Positions 8,662-21,830 of a DNA stretch of 64,000 nt are shown piece after piece. The stretch is from Micavibrio aeruginosavorus_D (lineage in GTDB: Bacteria; Pseudomonadota; Alphaproteobacteria; Micavibrionales; Micavibrionaceae), in assembly GCF_051245535.1 (NCBI RefSeq), contig NZ_CP195303.1, positions 62,001 to 126,000 on the forward strand, given 5' to 3'. The position numbers and the translations under genes are program-made. The first letter of the stretch is position 1; each line of letters starts with the position of its first letter. Below the pieces are notes generated by a model that ran no database searches, was not told the origin of the DNA, and saw nothing but the letters and a program-made list of their open reading frames with translations.

Positions 8662-9499
8662 CCATCCGGTCATTCCCGTCTCCGTTATTATCGTGACCAA
8701 GGGCGAGGGGGCCTCCCTATCGTCCACATTGGCCGCACTGGCACCCTTTGGTCAAATCATCGTGGTCGATAGCGGCGGGGATGCCGCTACCTTTGCCGTG
8801 GCACAATCCTTTGGCGCGGACACGGTGGCCTATACATGGAATGGGGCATACCCGAAAAAACGGCAATGGTGTCTGGATCACGTGCCGTTGGCCCATGACT
8901 GGGTATTCTTTGTCGATGCCGATGAAATCGTAACACCGGAATTGACGCGCGCGATTGCCGATCTGTTTTGCCATGAGGGGCCGTGTGCAGATGGGTATTT
9001 CGTGCGCGGGCGCTATGTCTGGGGCGGGCGGGTGCTGCGCTTTGGCCTGACCAACAACAAGCTGGCGCTGTTTAACCGTCATGTCTTCATGTTCCCGGTT
9101 GTCGATGATCTGGGCCTGCCCGGCATGGGGGAGATCGAGGGGCATTACCAGCCCGTGGCGAAAAAACCGGACGCGCGGATTGGCGTTCTCGCTCCGATGC
9201 TGACCCATGACGCAGCGGCGGACCCGGCCCGGTGGTATGAACGGCATGAACGCTACGCCCAATGGGAAGCGGGCATGAATGAACGCGGGGCGTGGCCCGC
9301 GGACCCTGTGGTCTGGCGGCATCGTTTAAAACGCGTCTTCCGTGCACTGCCCGCCCGCGGTGCCGTGGCGTTCTTATATTGCTATGTCTGGAAGTGCGGA
9401 TTTTTGGATGGCTGGGCGGGATTTGATTTTGCCCGCGCCCGTGGCTGGTATTATCGCCGTATCGCGGCGTTATCGCGTCGGGCTTTCAACGCCCAATAA
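8654..9499 (+). CDS. glycosyltransferase family 2 (WaaE-like)
   Basis: Inverting GT-A transferase. The N-terminal half has VSVIIVTKGEGASL, IIVVDSGG near residue 35, and the metal-binding FVDADEIV near residue 90. This is the usual pattern of the beta-1,4-glucosyltransferase (WaaE/KdtX) branch that modifies LPS core. The C-terminal part is rich in Trp, Tyr and Arg, as expected in this branch. The ATG at 8654 overlaps the Wzz-like gene by 8 bases; a GTG at 8645 is also possible. The 3' end overlaps the converging glycosyltransferase gene by 49 bases. Confidence 0.85.
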   Translation: MPDHPVIPVSVIIVTKGEGASLSSTLAALAPFGQIIVVDSGGDAATFAVAQSFGADTVAYTWNGAYPKKRQWCLDHVPLAHDWVFFVDADEIVTPELTRAIADLFCHEGPCADGYFVRGRYVWGGRVLRFGLTNNKLALFNRHVFMFPVVDDLGLPGMGEIEGHYQPVAKKPDARIGVLAPMLTHDAAADPARWYERHERYAQWEAGMNERGAWPADPVVWRHRLKRVFRALPARGAVAFLYCYVWKCGFLDGWAGFDFARARGWYYRRIAALSRRAFNAQ

Positions 9500-10320
9500 A
9501 AAGACGGGCAGATCCGGCGGACGCCCATATTGATCATTTGCAATGTTTTTATGACACGGTTCCTGATGGGGCCAACCACGCCCAATTCGCGACGAATATC
9601 AAATTGCTCCCGCCGTCCGAGTGCGGTGCGGGTTTGGGATATGCCGCCATTGGCGAAAATGCAAAACGGGGCGGGCACATAATAAATCGCCCGTGTGGCC
9701 CCGAGCGTTTGTAAGGTCAGTTTATAATCCGCCGCGATTGTATACCGCGTGTCATAGCGCATATCGCCGATGATAGCACGGGCATAAACCATGGCCTGAT
9801 GATGGGTGAACATGCCCAGATCCACCTTGATAAAGGGGCGGGCGGCTTTATAGGCCATTTGCCCGTCGGGCCGTGTTTCCAGCGCGTCACCGTAAATAAA
9901 TCCGGGGGGTGTGCTGGCCATGCTGATGAGTTGGGACAGGTTGCTGAGGACATTGTCATCGGCAAACTGGTCACCCCCATTCATGAAAATGATGTAATCT
10001 CCCGTGGCGCGGGCCAGGCCCTTGTTCATCGCGTCATACAGGCCCGCATCGGGTTCGCTGGTCCAGAGGATTGCATTTCCCCCAGGACCATTTTCTCTCC
10101 CCCCACCCAGCCTCCCCCCTTGCAAAGGGGGGAGGGTAGGGTGGGGGGATGAAGGGGTGTGGGAAGATAGATTTTGCAAATATGCCACCGTGCCATCATC
10201 CGATGCGCCGTCAATCACGATCCATTCGTAATCGGTGCAGGTTTGGGATTGAACGGACTTATGTGTGGCTTGTAACCCGGCCAGATCGTTGCGGGTGATG
10301 GTGATGATGCTGAACATCAT
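9451..10320 (-). CDS. glycosyltransferase family 2 with a repeat-derived insertion
   Basis: GT-A transferase of 289 residues: FSIITITRNDLAGL at the start, WIVIDGASDDGT near residue 34, the D-x-D-like EPDAGLYDAMNKG, and IIFMNGGDQF. These match the colanic-acid WcaE/WcaA-like branch. Between the first and second conserved blocks lies an extra Pro/Gly-rich stretch of about 25 residues (HPTLPPLQGGRLGGG) that is encoded by a palindromic DNA repeat at 10099-10148 and is not part of the fold. The ATG at 10320 overlaps the stop codon of the SLBB export gene by one base, so the pair is co-translated. Confidence 0.87.
   Translation of the reverse strand: MMFSIITITRNDLAGLQATHKSVQSQTCTDYEWIVIDGASDDGTVAYLQNLSSHTPSSPHPTLPPLQGGRLGGGRENGPGGNAILWTSEPDAGLYDAMNKGLARATGDYIIFMNGGDQFADDNVLSNLSQLISMASTPPGFIYGDALETRPDGQMAYKAARPFIKVDLGMFTHHQAMVYARAIIGDMRYDTRYTIAADYKLTLQTLGATRAIYYVPAPFCIFANGGISQTRTALGRREQFDIRRELGVVGPIRNRVIKTLQMINMGVRRICPSFYWALKARRDNAAIRR
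10099..10148. repeat. GC-rich palindromic repeat inside a coding sequence
   Basis: Two arms, CCCCCCACCCAGCCTCCCCCC (10099-10119, shown in two parts: CCCCCCACCC and AGCCTCCCCCC) and its near-complement at 10127-10148, flank a 7-base loop. It resembles the palindromic elements common between genes in many bacteria, but here it is read through in frame in a glycosyltransferase gene. Confidence 0.75.
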
Positions 10321-13022
10321 CAATCGTCATCATCCATGATGTCATCAAGGAAGATTCCGGTAACGGCCAGATTGGATAAAATCTGGCTGATGTCACGCGC
10401 GCTTTCGATAAAATCGAACGGTTTGGGGTCACGCGGCACGACGATGGTGGATCCCGGCGGGATCATGCTGGCCTTGTGGTTCCATGCGCTGATGAACAAA
10501 GGTTGGGCGCTGCCGTCCGGGTACAGGACAAAGGCGCGGTCCTGATCTGCGAAATGGCTGGGGCCGCCGGCCTCGGCAATATAATCGCGCGGGTTTTTGC
10601 CGTTGCGGAATTGCAGGGCGGCAGGGGATAGAACCTCGCCCTCAACCCGCACGGTCAACGGGCGGCGCGGCACGTAAATGCGGTCGCCGGGTTCCAGCAG
10701 GATATCCAGCTCCGGCTGAACCTCCAGCACGGTGGGGTCGGCCTCCACGGTAATGCGGCCCACGGCTTCGACATTGCGCAATTCGGCGGCCAGATCCTGC
10801 ACCATCGCAATCTGGGTCATGTCGGGCGCGTCTTTTTCCTTGTGCATGGCGGTGGCCAGGGCGCGTTCCATTTCGCGCGCGGCGGCGCGGAAGCGTTCTT
10901 CCTCGGCCTTGCGTTCGGATTCGCGGCTGAAAATCGCCCCGTCCGGGTAGGCTTGATCGGTAATGCCGCCCGCACGGGCGAACAGGTCGCGCAACGTGTC
11001 GCCGGGCACCAGATCGTATTTGCCGGGGTTGTTGACCTCACCAATGATGGTGACGCTCTGGCCTTCGGCTTTACGGAATTTCTGTTTCACCCGCACGGTG
11101 TCGCCGGGGTTGATTGCCACCGTTTTCGGGTCCGTGTCATTCATATTCACGGCGGTGCGGAACGGGATCGAGCTTTCCGTATCCGGAATGCTGGCGTCAT
11201 GCGTGCGGGTTACTTCGATATTCGATGTATTGGCTTCCAGGCTCAGCCCTCCGGCCACGGCCAGAACGGAATCCAGCGTGGTGCCTGTGGCCACGGGCCA
11301 GACACCGGAATCGCGCACCGCCCCGCGGACCGAAATTGTGCGCTCCGCCAGAAAGGCGGACAAGGCCGGATCGCCCGTCACCGTATCTTCCGGATCCATG
11401 TCGGTTTCATCAACCGATCCGGCGGCGGGTTCGATGCTTGCTGGATTAAATTTTTGCTTCTGCAAGGCCATCATCTGTGACCGGGAAAACAGATGGACGA
11501 TATCGCCGTCCTTCAATTCCTGATCATATTGCCCCTGCGCCACCAAAATGGGCGGGAAGTCGAGGAAAATGCGCGCCATGCGTTCATCATCCCACCGTTC
11601 AATCGCGCCAATCAGCGGGTAAATATCGGCCCCGAACATGGATCGGTCGCTCAGCAATGCGGCCAGTGTTTTGCTGGAGGATAGCGGGTGCAATCCCGGC
11701 TGGCGCGTATGGCCGACCAGTTCGACCAATCCGGCGCGCTTGTCATCGGCGCGTGCCACCATCAAAATCGATCCGTCATTCAATGCGGGTGTAAAGGGAT
11801 CGGTGATCGTCTCCACGGTTTCCTGCCCATTGCGGTGCAGGCCCAGTTTCATGAAACGGTTATTGCCCGGGCTGACCAAGCCGCCGGCCATGTCCAAGGC
11901 TTCCTGCATCGATAGAAATTCGCTGGATTTTTCCGGCGTGTGTTTCATGCCTTTGAGAGAGGGCAGGATTTCATAGATGCCCGGGCGTTTTACGCCACCG
12001 GCCACGGCGATTGTCGGACCCAGCGGCGGAACGATCAACCGATCGCCGTCACGCAAGGCCAGATCCATGCCGCTGCTGCCATGGATCAGCAGGCCGTACA
12101 AATCCACCATCGTCGTGCGGCCATCGCGGACCAGTTTGATCTGGCGCAACGATCCGTTCTTATCAATGCCGCCCGCCTGCATCAGCGCATCCAGCGCCGT
12201 GTGGAAAACGGTCAAGGTCTGGCGGCCCGGTTTGCGGACATTTCCGACCACCAGAATATTCACCTGCCGCACGCTTTCCAGCGAGACATATATATCGGTG
12301 TTGTACAGACTGTCCGCTGACGCGGCCAGCGCCTCGCGCAATTGGCCGATGGTGCGCCCGGCGGCGGAGACGGGCGGCAGATCATCAAGGATCAGCAAGC
12401 CATCCGTCGTAATCGTGTAAATACCCTGATCGCGCCGTTGACCGCGGAAGGTGATGTTCAGGCGGTCGCCCGCGGACAAAACGAAATTGTCCTGAACCGC
12501 GCCGGCGGGCAATGCGGCCTGTGGCGCGGGGGATGCTTCACCATCCACCTGTGCGTCGTGCGCCTGTGTGGCGGGTACGGCAAAATTTTCAAACAGATCA
12601 TACCCAAACTGCACCAGCGGGTCGGCCACGCGCCCGGCGTAGGATTCTTCGGTCGCTGACAGGGCGCTCGCGCTGTGGCCCATCATGCGGGCCAGCGTTT
12701 CATCGCGCGCCAGCAAATCGGCCAGCAACGGTTCGTAGTCCTGCGGTGTCAGGGGCGTCAGGTCGTTGGTCTTGCGTGCGGCGGCGGCGCGCGCGGGATC
12801 GTTGGGTTGCCCCTGTTGGGCGCCGCCTTGCCATTCCGCTCTGGCGCGGGTGACGCGGGCGACATTCCGCGTATCCTTGGACCATGGCGCAATCTGCATG
12901 GGCAGGAAATCCTGCGCCCGTGCGTTTGACGTGCAAACGGCAAGCCCGGTCAGCACCCAGACGGTGCACAGACCGCTCTGCATAAAAAATCGGGTGGGCT
13001 TGAATTTCCGGGCGTGGGCCAT
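10320..13022 (-). CDS. polysaccharide export protein with multiple SLBB domains (Wza-like, large)
   Basis: Periplasmic/outer-membrane protein of about 900 residues for export of a surface polysaccharide. A Sec signal peptide covers roughly the first 36 residues (LCTVWVLTGLAVCTSNARA). A Poly_export domain follows near residue 175 (VLSAGDRLNITFRG), then several SLBB repeats (VNILVVGNVRKPG, IAVAGGVKRPGIYEI, VTIIGEVNNPGKYDL, VRVEGEVLSPAALQF). This is much longer than E. coli Wza (about 380 residues) and resembles the long SLBB exporters of other Gram-negatives. I chose the ATG at 13022; a TTG at 13064 would extend it by 14 residues. It lies opposite the other polysaccharide genes, with a glycosyltransferase co-translated behind it. 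Confidence 0.87.
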   Translation of the reverse strand: MAHARKFKPTRFFMQSGLCTVWVLTGLAVCTSNARAQDFLPMQIAPWSKDTRNVARVTRARAEWQGGAQQGQPNDPARAAAARKTNDLTPLTPQDYEPLLADLLARDETLARMMGHSASALSATEESYAGRVADPLVQFGYDLFENFAVPATQAHDAQVDGEASPAPQAALPAGAVQDNFVLSAGDRLNITFRGQRRDQGIYTITTDGLLILDDLPPVSAAGRTIGQLREALAASADSLYNTDIYVSLESVRQVNILVVGNVRKPGRQTLTVFHTALDALMQAGGIDKNGSLRQIKLVRDGRTTMVDLYGLLIHGSSGMDLALRDGDRLIVPPLGPTIAVAGGVKRPGIYEILPSLKGMKHTPEKSSEFLSMQEALDMAGGLVSPGNNRFMKLGLHRNGQETVETITDPFTPALNDGSILMVARADDKRAGLVELVGHTRQPGLHPLSSSKTLAALLSDRSMFGADIYPLIGAIERWDDERMARIFLDFPPILVAQGQYDQELKDGDIVHLFSRSQMMALQKQKFNPASIEPAAGSVDETDMDPEDTVTGDPALSAFLAERTISVRGAVRDSGVWPVATGTTLDSVLAVAGGLSLEANTSNIEVTRTHDASIPDTESSIPFRTAVNMNDTDPKTVAINPGDTVRVKQKFRKAEGQSVTIIGEVNNPGKYDLVPGDTLRDLFARAGGITDQAYPDGAIFSRESERKAEEERFRAAAREMERALATAMHKEKDAPDMTQIAMVQDLAAELRNVEAVGRITVEADPTVLEVQPELDILLEPGDRIYVPRRPLTVRVEGEVLSPAALQFRNGKNPRDYIAEAGGPSHFADQDRAFVLYPDGSAQPLFISAWNHKASMIPPGSTIVVPRDPKPFDFIESARDISQILSNLAVTGIFLDDIMDDDD

Positions 13023-13125
13023 GATATAAGCAGGGTACAAAATGTGTAAAACATACAATCGCAACCGTTAGTATAGCCTTGTTGTTTTGCGCTTGTTAAT
13101 CCCAAACCCGCGATAATCCAGCAAA

Positions 13126-13584
13126 ATGGCCAAAATCATCTCGAATGCCCCCATCCACACGATCAAGCTGGCCGTCGGCGTGGATGATGTTGGCCACCTG
13201 CATGCGCTGCAATCCTCCCGCCTGTTTGATTTTGGTGGCGCGCTGGCCACCTGTGCGTGGACGCGGCGTAAACCGACCCGGGATGCCGGGTTGCTGAATG
13301 GTGGTTCTATATATTGGGTGATTAAAGGCCGCATTCAGGCGCGGCAGGCGTTTCTGGGCTTTGATATGGAGGAGACGGATGAGGGGCCGTATTGCCGCCT
13401 GATCCTCGATCCGGCCCTGATGCTGGTGGCGGCGATGCCGCACCGGGCGTTTCAGGGGTGGCGCTACCTCGATCCCGTCAAAGCGCCCCCCGATTTGCGG
13501 TTCTTTGACCCGGATATGGCCGCCGAAGATGACGAAATGCCCGCCGATCTGGCGGCACAATTGCGCGATGCGGGATTGATTTAA
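13126..13584 (+). CDS. DUF1489 family protein
   Basis: A 152-residue protein that matches the alphaproteobacterial DUF1489 family in its features: KLAVGVDDVGHL near the start, TRRKPTRDAGLLNGGSIYWVIKG in the middle, and FQGWRYL...PPDL near the end. The family is almost limited to Alphaproteobacteria and has no known function. It stands alone, divergent from the SLBB export gene. Confidence 0.8.
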   Translation: MAKIISNAPIHTIKLAVGVDDVGHLHALQSSRLFDFGGALATCAWTRRKPTRDAGLLNGGSIYWVIKGRIQARQAFLGFDMEETDEGPYCRLILDPALMLVAAMPHRAFQGWRYLDPVKAPPDLRFFDPDMAAEDDEMPADLAAQLRDAGLI

Positions 13585-13704
13585 GGGGAAAGGCTGAATT
13601 TTCTTGTAATATTCTGGAAAATAAGGCTTTCCTTTCCTGTGCTTTCTGTCCTAAATCGCAGGCCATAAGAAAAAGCAAAAAAGAATACGCAGGGATAAAT
13701 AGAT

Positions 13705-14364
13705 ATGGATTGGAAAAATCTGGGCGGAAAACTCCGCCGCGCCTTTGGTTTTCAAGCTCAGGCAACGCCCGAGCCGCTTCCTCCAGCGACGGATCGCTTT
13801 TTAAGCGCGCGGGAATTAAAAATTCTGTCCGAATGCGTTCAGCATATAAAAGATATCACCCAGACCAATGCGCTCGCCCTGAAATCCATGTCGCAGGCCA
13901 CGCCACGCCCGTTGGGCGATGAAGAGCGTGCCGGGCAGGATGCTTTGTGTGACCAACTCCGCTCTCTTGGCGGAACATCGCTGCAAAGCTCTCAAACGGC
14001 TCTTGGAACCTGTGTCATGTGGCTTGGGCAACTGGACAGCGCGCACAAGACGGCTGTACGGCTTGAAGCCATCGTTCCGCCCAATCCGGCTCTGCCCGTT
14101 AAAAGCGACGCCCGTAAGTCTGTTGCGGATATTGCCGTTATGGCGCGCGGGGCCTCCACGATCATGGGCAGCGTTTGCCGAAGTCTGGCCGTGGCATCAC
14201 CACATTTGGATGTTCCGAATATGCAGCGCATTCACGAAGAATATCGCGAGCATGGCGCTATCATGAACGAGGTGCTTGGAAAGCTGACCACGCTTCTGAT
14301 TGAAGCCACATACGGTGTGCGCGATTCATCCCCTAAGCAAACGCTGTCTTTGAAAAAGAAATAA
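13705..14364 (+). CDS. hypothetical protein, 219 aa
   Basis: Not recognised. Predicted mostly helical, without signal peptide or membrane segment. It has a short basic N-terminus (WKNLGGKLRRAFGF), which could bind membranes or nucleic acid. CAGGGAT precedes the ATG. The stop codon is directly followed by the ATG of the next gene (TAAATG), so the two are co-transcribed. Confidence 0.65.
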   Translation: MDWKNLGGKLRRAFGFQAQATPEPLPPATDRFLSARELKILSECVQHIKDITQTNALALKSMSQATPRPLGDEERAGQDALCDQLRSLGGTSLQSSQTALGTCVMWLGQLDSAHKTAVRLEAIVPPNPALPVKSDARKSVADIAVMARGASTIMGSVCRSLAVASPHLDVPNMQRIHEEYREHGAIMNEVLGKLTTLLIEATYGVRDSSPKQTLSLKKK

Positions 14365-14895
14365 ATGATTCTCGATACGTTGCGCAAACAGTTTACCAAA
14401 GCGTTGTACGGCTGGGTGCCCGCACTGAACCGTGCGGTCGTCCGGGAGAACGCGCAGGTCAATGAACTGCTGCGCCAGATCAATGACATTCGTGGGCTCT
14501 ATGCGATTCCCCTCGCGCGGAATTTTCAAACCCTTCCCGATTACACCGCGCAATATGACTGGATGTGTTTGCTGGCGGATCGCGTCGGTGAACCGGCGGG
14601 CGTGCGAACCATGTTCCGTCTGCGCTGGGCCAATGGCTGGGCCACGCAACGTCTGGGCTGTGCGCCCTATGGTCAGCTCGGCGATCCGGGATATACGGAG
14701 CTGGGCATTGTCCTGCCGCTGGAAAAAATATTTCCCGTGATGGTCGCGTTGCAGGAAGAGCGTCGCCGCGTTTTCGGTGTGGGTCCCTGCACGATGACAT
14801 TCGAACGCGCCACGGTGGAAGACGCACAGCGCCTTGTCAGTGAGTATCGCGCATTGCGTCCGGTGAAAAAAGATTTTCTCACGCTCGTGAAGTAA
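14365..14895 (+). CDS. hypothetical protein, 176 aa, paralogue of the next gene
   Basis: Not recognised as a named family. It shares a clear core with the gene at 14970-15509: DRVGEPAGVRTMFRLR here and ERIGKPAGVRTLFVLR there, and a similar C-terminal end (KKDFLTLVK versus KTGHLTLVPK). The two are therefore diverged tandem paralogues. The protein is soluble, with a basic N-terminus (LRKQFTKALYGW). It starts directly after the stop of the 219-residue gene. Confidence 0.65.
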   Translation: MILDTLRKQFTKALYGWVPALNRAVVRENAQVNELLRQINDIRGLYAIPLARNFQTLPDYTAQYDWMCLLADRVGEPAGVRTMFRLRWANGWATQRLGCAPYGQLGDPGYTELGIVLPLEKIFPVMVALQEERRRVFGVGPCTMTFERATVEDAQRLVSEYRALRPVKKDFLTLVK

Positions 14896-14969
14896 CACGC
14901 GCGCTCTTCTGCATTCCTGCGTAACCATCGTTCTTCTTTGTATCTGATTGTGACGGAGTGCATGCACCG

Positions 14970-15509
14970 ATGTTTGGCTACGACAATTTACGAAAACTTT
15001 TCGCATCACTTGCGGCGCGCTGTACGCGGCCCGCGCAAGCCTCTGTGTGCGATGCGCCTGTTGATCTGGACGACATCGTTCGGCGGCTGGATTCTGTGTG
15101 CGCCTTTAACACCGTTCCGGTCGGGCGCGGCTTTAGCATTAGCGGATCTGGATATATGCAGCGGGAATGGGAGTGCCTGTTCGCGGAACGTATTGGAAAG
15201 CCCGCAGGTGTACGGACATTGTTTGTACTGCGTCGCGTGAGCGGTTTTACGGAAGAGCGGGGGCATCGCATCGAGCATGTCATGACGGGCGGGGTTTCCG
15301 CCCCTGTGTTGGACCGCCCAATGGCGCTGGAGGCCTTAATTCCGCAGATGGACGCCCATTTGGCGGTCATGCGGCGGGGTGTTCCGGGATGCTTTCTGGA
15401 TCAGGTGCATTTTAACCAGCCGACTCTGGCCGAAATGCGGGCTTTGGTCGGGGCGTACCGGGCGCAGAACCCGCGCAAAACGGGTCATTTGACCCTGGTG
15501 CCCAAGTGA
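14970..15509 (+). CDS. hypothetical protein, about 179 aa, paralogue of the previous gene
   Basis: Second member of a tandem paralogue pair (see the shared PAGVRT core and LTLV ending). The N-terminal 40 residues differ from its neighbour. An alternative GTG start at 14958 would add four residues; the ATG at 14970 has GGAG about 11 bases upstream. It is the last gene before the rRNA promoters. Function unknown. Confidence 0.6.
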   Translation: MFGYDNLRKLFASLAARCTRPAQASVCDAPVDLDDIVRRLDSVCAFNTVPVGRGFSISGSGYMQREWECLFAERIGKPAGVRTLFVLRRVSGFTEERGHRIEHVMTGGVSAPVLDRPMALEALIPQMDAHLAVMRRGVPGCFLDQVHFNQPTLAEMRALVGAYRAQNPRKTGHLTLVPK

Positions 15510-15578
15510 AAAAATGGCTGATTTCTGCGGGGTTTACGATTTTTTAAAGTTTTTTGTAAAAAATCGCCAAATTCCCTT

Positions 15579-15607
15579 TGACAGGGTTAGGGACCCTCTG
15601 TATAAGG
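15579..15607 (+). promoter_or_regulatory. rRNA operon promoter P1
   Basis: TTGACA at 15579-15584, a 17-base spacer, and TATAAG at 15602-15607. It is the first of three promoters spaced about 100 bases apart upstream of 16S. Confidence 0.75.
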
Positions 15608-15677
15608 GGCGACCTCGGCAGACGGCAACGTCCGCCAGCATCTTCGGAAAGCTTTGAAAAAAGATTGAAAAAGATGA

Positions 15678-15706
15678 TTGACAACGGAGTGAGTACCGAC
15701 TAAATA
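15678..15706 (+). promoter_or_regulatory. rRNA operon promoter P2
   Basis: TTGACA at 15678-15683, a 17-base spacer, and TAAATA at 15701-15706. An A-rich stretch just upstream (GAAAAAAGATTGAAAAAG) could serve as an UP element. Confidence 0.8.
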
Positions 15707-15777
15707 CTCGCTCCCTCGGCAGGCGGCAACGCAGGCCAGCGTCCTTGGAAACTTTGAAAAAAGATTGAAAAAGACGG

Positions 15778-15806
15778 TTGACAACGGAGTGAGTAACGAC
15801 TAAATA
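15778..15806 (+). promoter_or_regulatory. rRNA operon promoter P3
   Basis: TTGACA at 15778-15783, a 17-base spacer, and TAAATA at 15801-15806, a near-exact copy of P2 shifted by 100 bases, with the same A-rich upstream stretch. Confidence 0.8.
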
Positions 15807-16074
15807 CTCGCTCCACAGTCAACGAAGACGTCGGGTTCGCCCGGCTTTTTTATGAACGGACACAAAACGCTTCGGCGGTGTCCGGCTGTAAGAAAACGGT
15901 TCTTGTACATCGTGAATGAAGGAAGAGATGCGCAGGCAGCAGTGCTTGGTGGTCGTGTTGAACACGTTACACACAAGCCTGCTTAATGATGTCTGCGTGT
16001 CTATTCGACGCACATGACGCATAATATATAAGCAGGTTCTCGAACTTTGCTGTTTTTTAACAGTGATGGATTCA

Positions 16075-17566
<1,492 letters not shown>

Positions 17567-17712
17567 GTGTTTGGCATAACCTTCATCGTAAGATGAAAGC
17601 CTCGCACTGCTGCCGGCGTATCTCTTCCTTCAGATAAGAACCACTTCATAGCGACTGGGCTAGCCCTGGTTGTTGTGAATACCGAACGTGAGAGTTTGGT
17701 TTTTGCAAACGG

Positions 17713-17789
<77 letters not shown>

Positions 17790-17802
17790 TTTTTCAAAAG
17801 AT

Positions 17803-17878
17803 GGGCCCATAGCTCAGCTGGGAGAGCGCCTGATTTGCATTCAGGAGGTCAGGAGTTCGATCCTCCTTGGGTCCACCA
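17803..17878 (+). tRNA. tRNA-Ala(TGC)
   Basis: Cloverleaf with GGGCCCA acceptor, anticodon loop TTTGCAT (TGC) and an encoded CCA end. It lies 13 bases after tRNA-Ile in the rRNA spacer. Confidence 0.95.
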
Positions 17879-17972
17879 TTTATCTCTCTCTTCCTTCCAA
17901 TTTTCTCTCCAGTTTCTGTGTAAACGGAAATTGCAGTGAAGATTGAAAGATCTTCGGTTCTTTGACATCGTA

Positions 17973-17985
17973 AATAGGTATGACA
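17973..17985 (+). repeat. left arm of a putative 23S-5S processing stalk
   Basis: AATAGGTATGACA here is exactly complementary to TGTCATACCTATT at 21088-21100, beyond the 5S gene. In the transcript the two could pair and close a loop holding 23S and 5S. Confidence 0.55.
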
Positions 17986-18061
17986 TCAATATCCAAAATG
18001 TCTAACAAAATGCTGAGTATATAAGCCAGCGTAGCGGACTTGTCCCTGCGCGTGGTTTGAA

Positions 18062-20803
<2,742 letters not shown>

Positions 20804-20910
20804 ACTCCATGTCGTATGGTTTACTCCATCGATATGAAACATCACGCGCAGCGGCAAGCTCGTTGCGGTTGGCTTATAGGCCAGCGTTTTGAAAGACAAA
20901 TGCGGATATT

Positions 20911-20921
20911 GATTGTTTAAT
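20911..20921 (+). repeat. left arm of a putative 5S processing stem
   Basis: GATTGTTTAAT is exactly complementary to ATTAAACAATC at 21072-21082. Together they enclose the 5S gene and probably form the precursor stem. Confidence 0.6.
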
Positions 20922-20936
20922 ACAGGCGGTTTTGGA

Positions 20937-21055
20937 TGACCTGGTGATTCTAGCGAGTGCGCAACACCCCATCCCATACCGAACTGGACCGTGAAAAGCC
21001 TCAGCGCCAATGGTACTTCGTCTTAAGACGCGGGAGAGTAGGTCGTTGCCAGGTC
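20937..21055 (+). rRNA. rrf: 5S ribosomal RNA
   Basis: A 5S sequence of about 118 bases: GACCTGGTG at the 5' end pairs with the terminal GCCAGGTC. The conserved CACCCCATCCCATACCGAAC block is near 20964. Ends are approximate. Confidence 0.93.
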
Positions 21056-21119
21056 TTCCAAGCCCGCTTGGATTAAACAATCGTTGTTGTCATACCTATT
21101 TTCGATGATCAAATTATTC

Positions 21120-21145
21120 AACGCGCCCTTGGCGCGTTTTTTTGT
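21120..21145 (+). terminator. rho-independent terminator of the rRNA operon
   Basis: AACGCGCC, loop CTT, GGCGCGTT and a run of seven T, about 65 bases after 5S. Confidence 0.85.
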
Positions 21146-21195
21146 ATCCAATTTCTCCCGTCTTTATAAAAACCCCATCACAAAGGCTTGTAAAA

Positions 21196-21549
21196 ATGAG
21201 TCTCTCAATCCCTGTTCCCTTCGCCACCATCGGCTTGCTGCTCGCCTCCAATATTTTCATGACATTCGCCTGGTATGGCCATTTGAAGTTTAAAACAACC
21301 CCGCTTCTGATCGTCATTCTGGTGAGCTGGGGTATAGCCTTCTTCGAATACTGCCTGCAGGTTCCGGCCAATCGCATGGGCCATTCCGTTTTCAATGCGG
21401 CTCAACTCAAAACCATTCAAGAATGCCTGACTCTATTGGTGTTTATGGGCTTCTCAATCTGGTATCTGAAAGAACCGATTCAGTGGAATCACCTTCTCGG
21501 TTTCGGCTTGATTGTGCTTGCGGCGTGGGTGATTTTTAAAAAATGGTGA
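21196..21549 (+). CDS. DUF486 family membrane protein
   Basis: A small membrane protein of 117 residues with four predicted membrane helices (FATIGLLLASNIFMTFAW, LLIVILVSWGIAFFEY, a third near LKTIQECLTLLVFMGFSIW, and LLGFGLIVLAAWVIF). It matches the DUF486 family, a half-size relative of drug/metabolite transporters. VPANRMGHSVFNAAQLKTIQE in the middle is the family's conserved loop. I chose the ATG at 21196, with AAGG upstream, over a start in the rRNA terminator. Transport role not shown. Confidence 0.85.
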   Translation: MSLSIPVPFATIGLLLASNIFMTFAWYGHLKFKTTPLLIVILVSWGIAFFEYCLQVPANRMGHSVFNAAQLKTIQECLTLLVFMGFSIWYLKEPIQWNHLLGFGLIVLAAWVIFKKW

Positions 21550-21693
21550 CGCGCATTTGCGCGCGTTGCCGTGCGAAAGATTTATAGGATTTATGACGAA
21601 TAAGGTTTGCGTTCTTGAATTGAACGGTCTATAACCCCATATCGCTTGCGCGCCCCGCATTTCTAACCGGTTGGGGCCGCCATTTCTCGGTGA

Positions 21694-21775
<82 letters not shown>

Positions 21776-21801
21776 CCCAATAAAATCAATGACTTAAGAA
21801 G

Positions 21802-21830
21802 AAGCCCCGCAAGGGGCTTTTCTGATTTTT
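21802..21830 (+). terminator. rho-independent terminator after tRNA-fMet
   Basis: AAGCCCC, loop GCAA, GGGGCTT followed by a T-rich stretch (TTCTGATTTTT). It lies inside the island, so the element supplies it. Confidence 0.75.

Larger units (their letters stand above)
15608..15820 (+). repeat. tandem repeat of about 100 bases carrying rRNA promoters P2 and P3
   Basis: Two nearly identical units (about 15610-15717 and 15711-15817) each contain CTCGGCAG-CGGCAACG, a TTTGAAAAAAGATTGAAAAAG stretch (in parts: TTTGAAAAAAG, ATTGAAAAAG), then TTGACA and TAAATA boxes and CTCGCTCC. The units are offset by exactly 100 bases between the promoter boxes. Confidence 0.8.

Noticed and set aside
10099..10148. 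The GC hairpin as a transcription terminator
   Set aside because: It lies inside an intact reading frame and lacks a T run.
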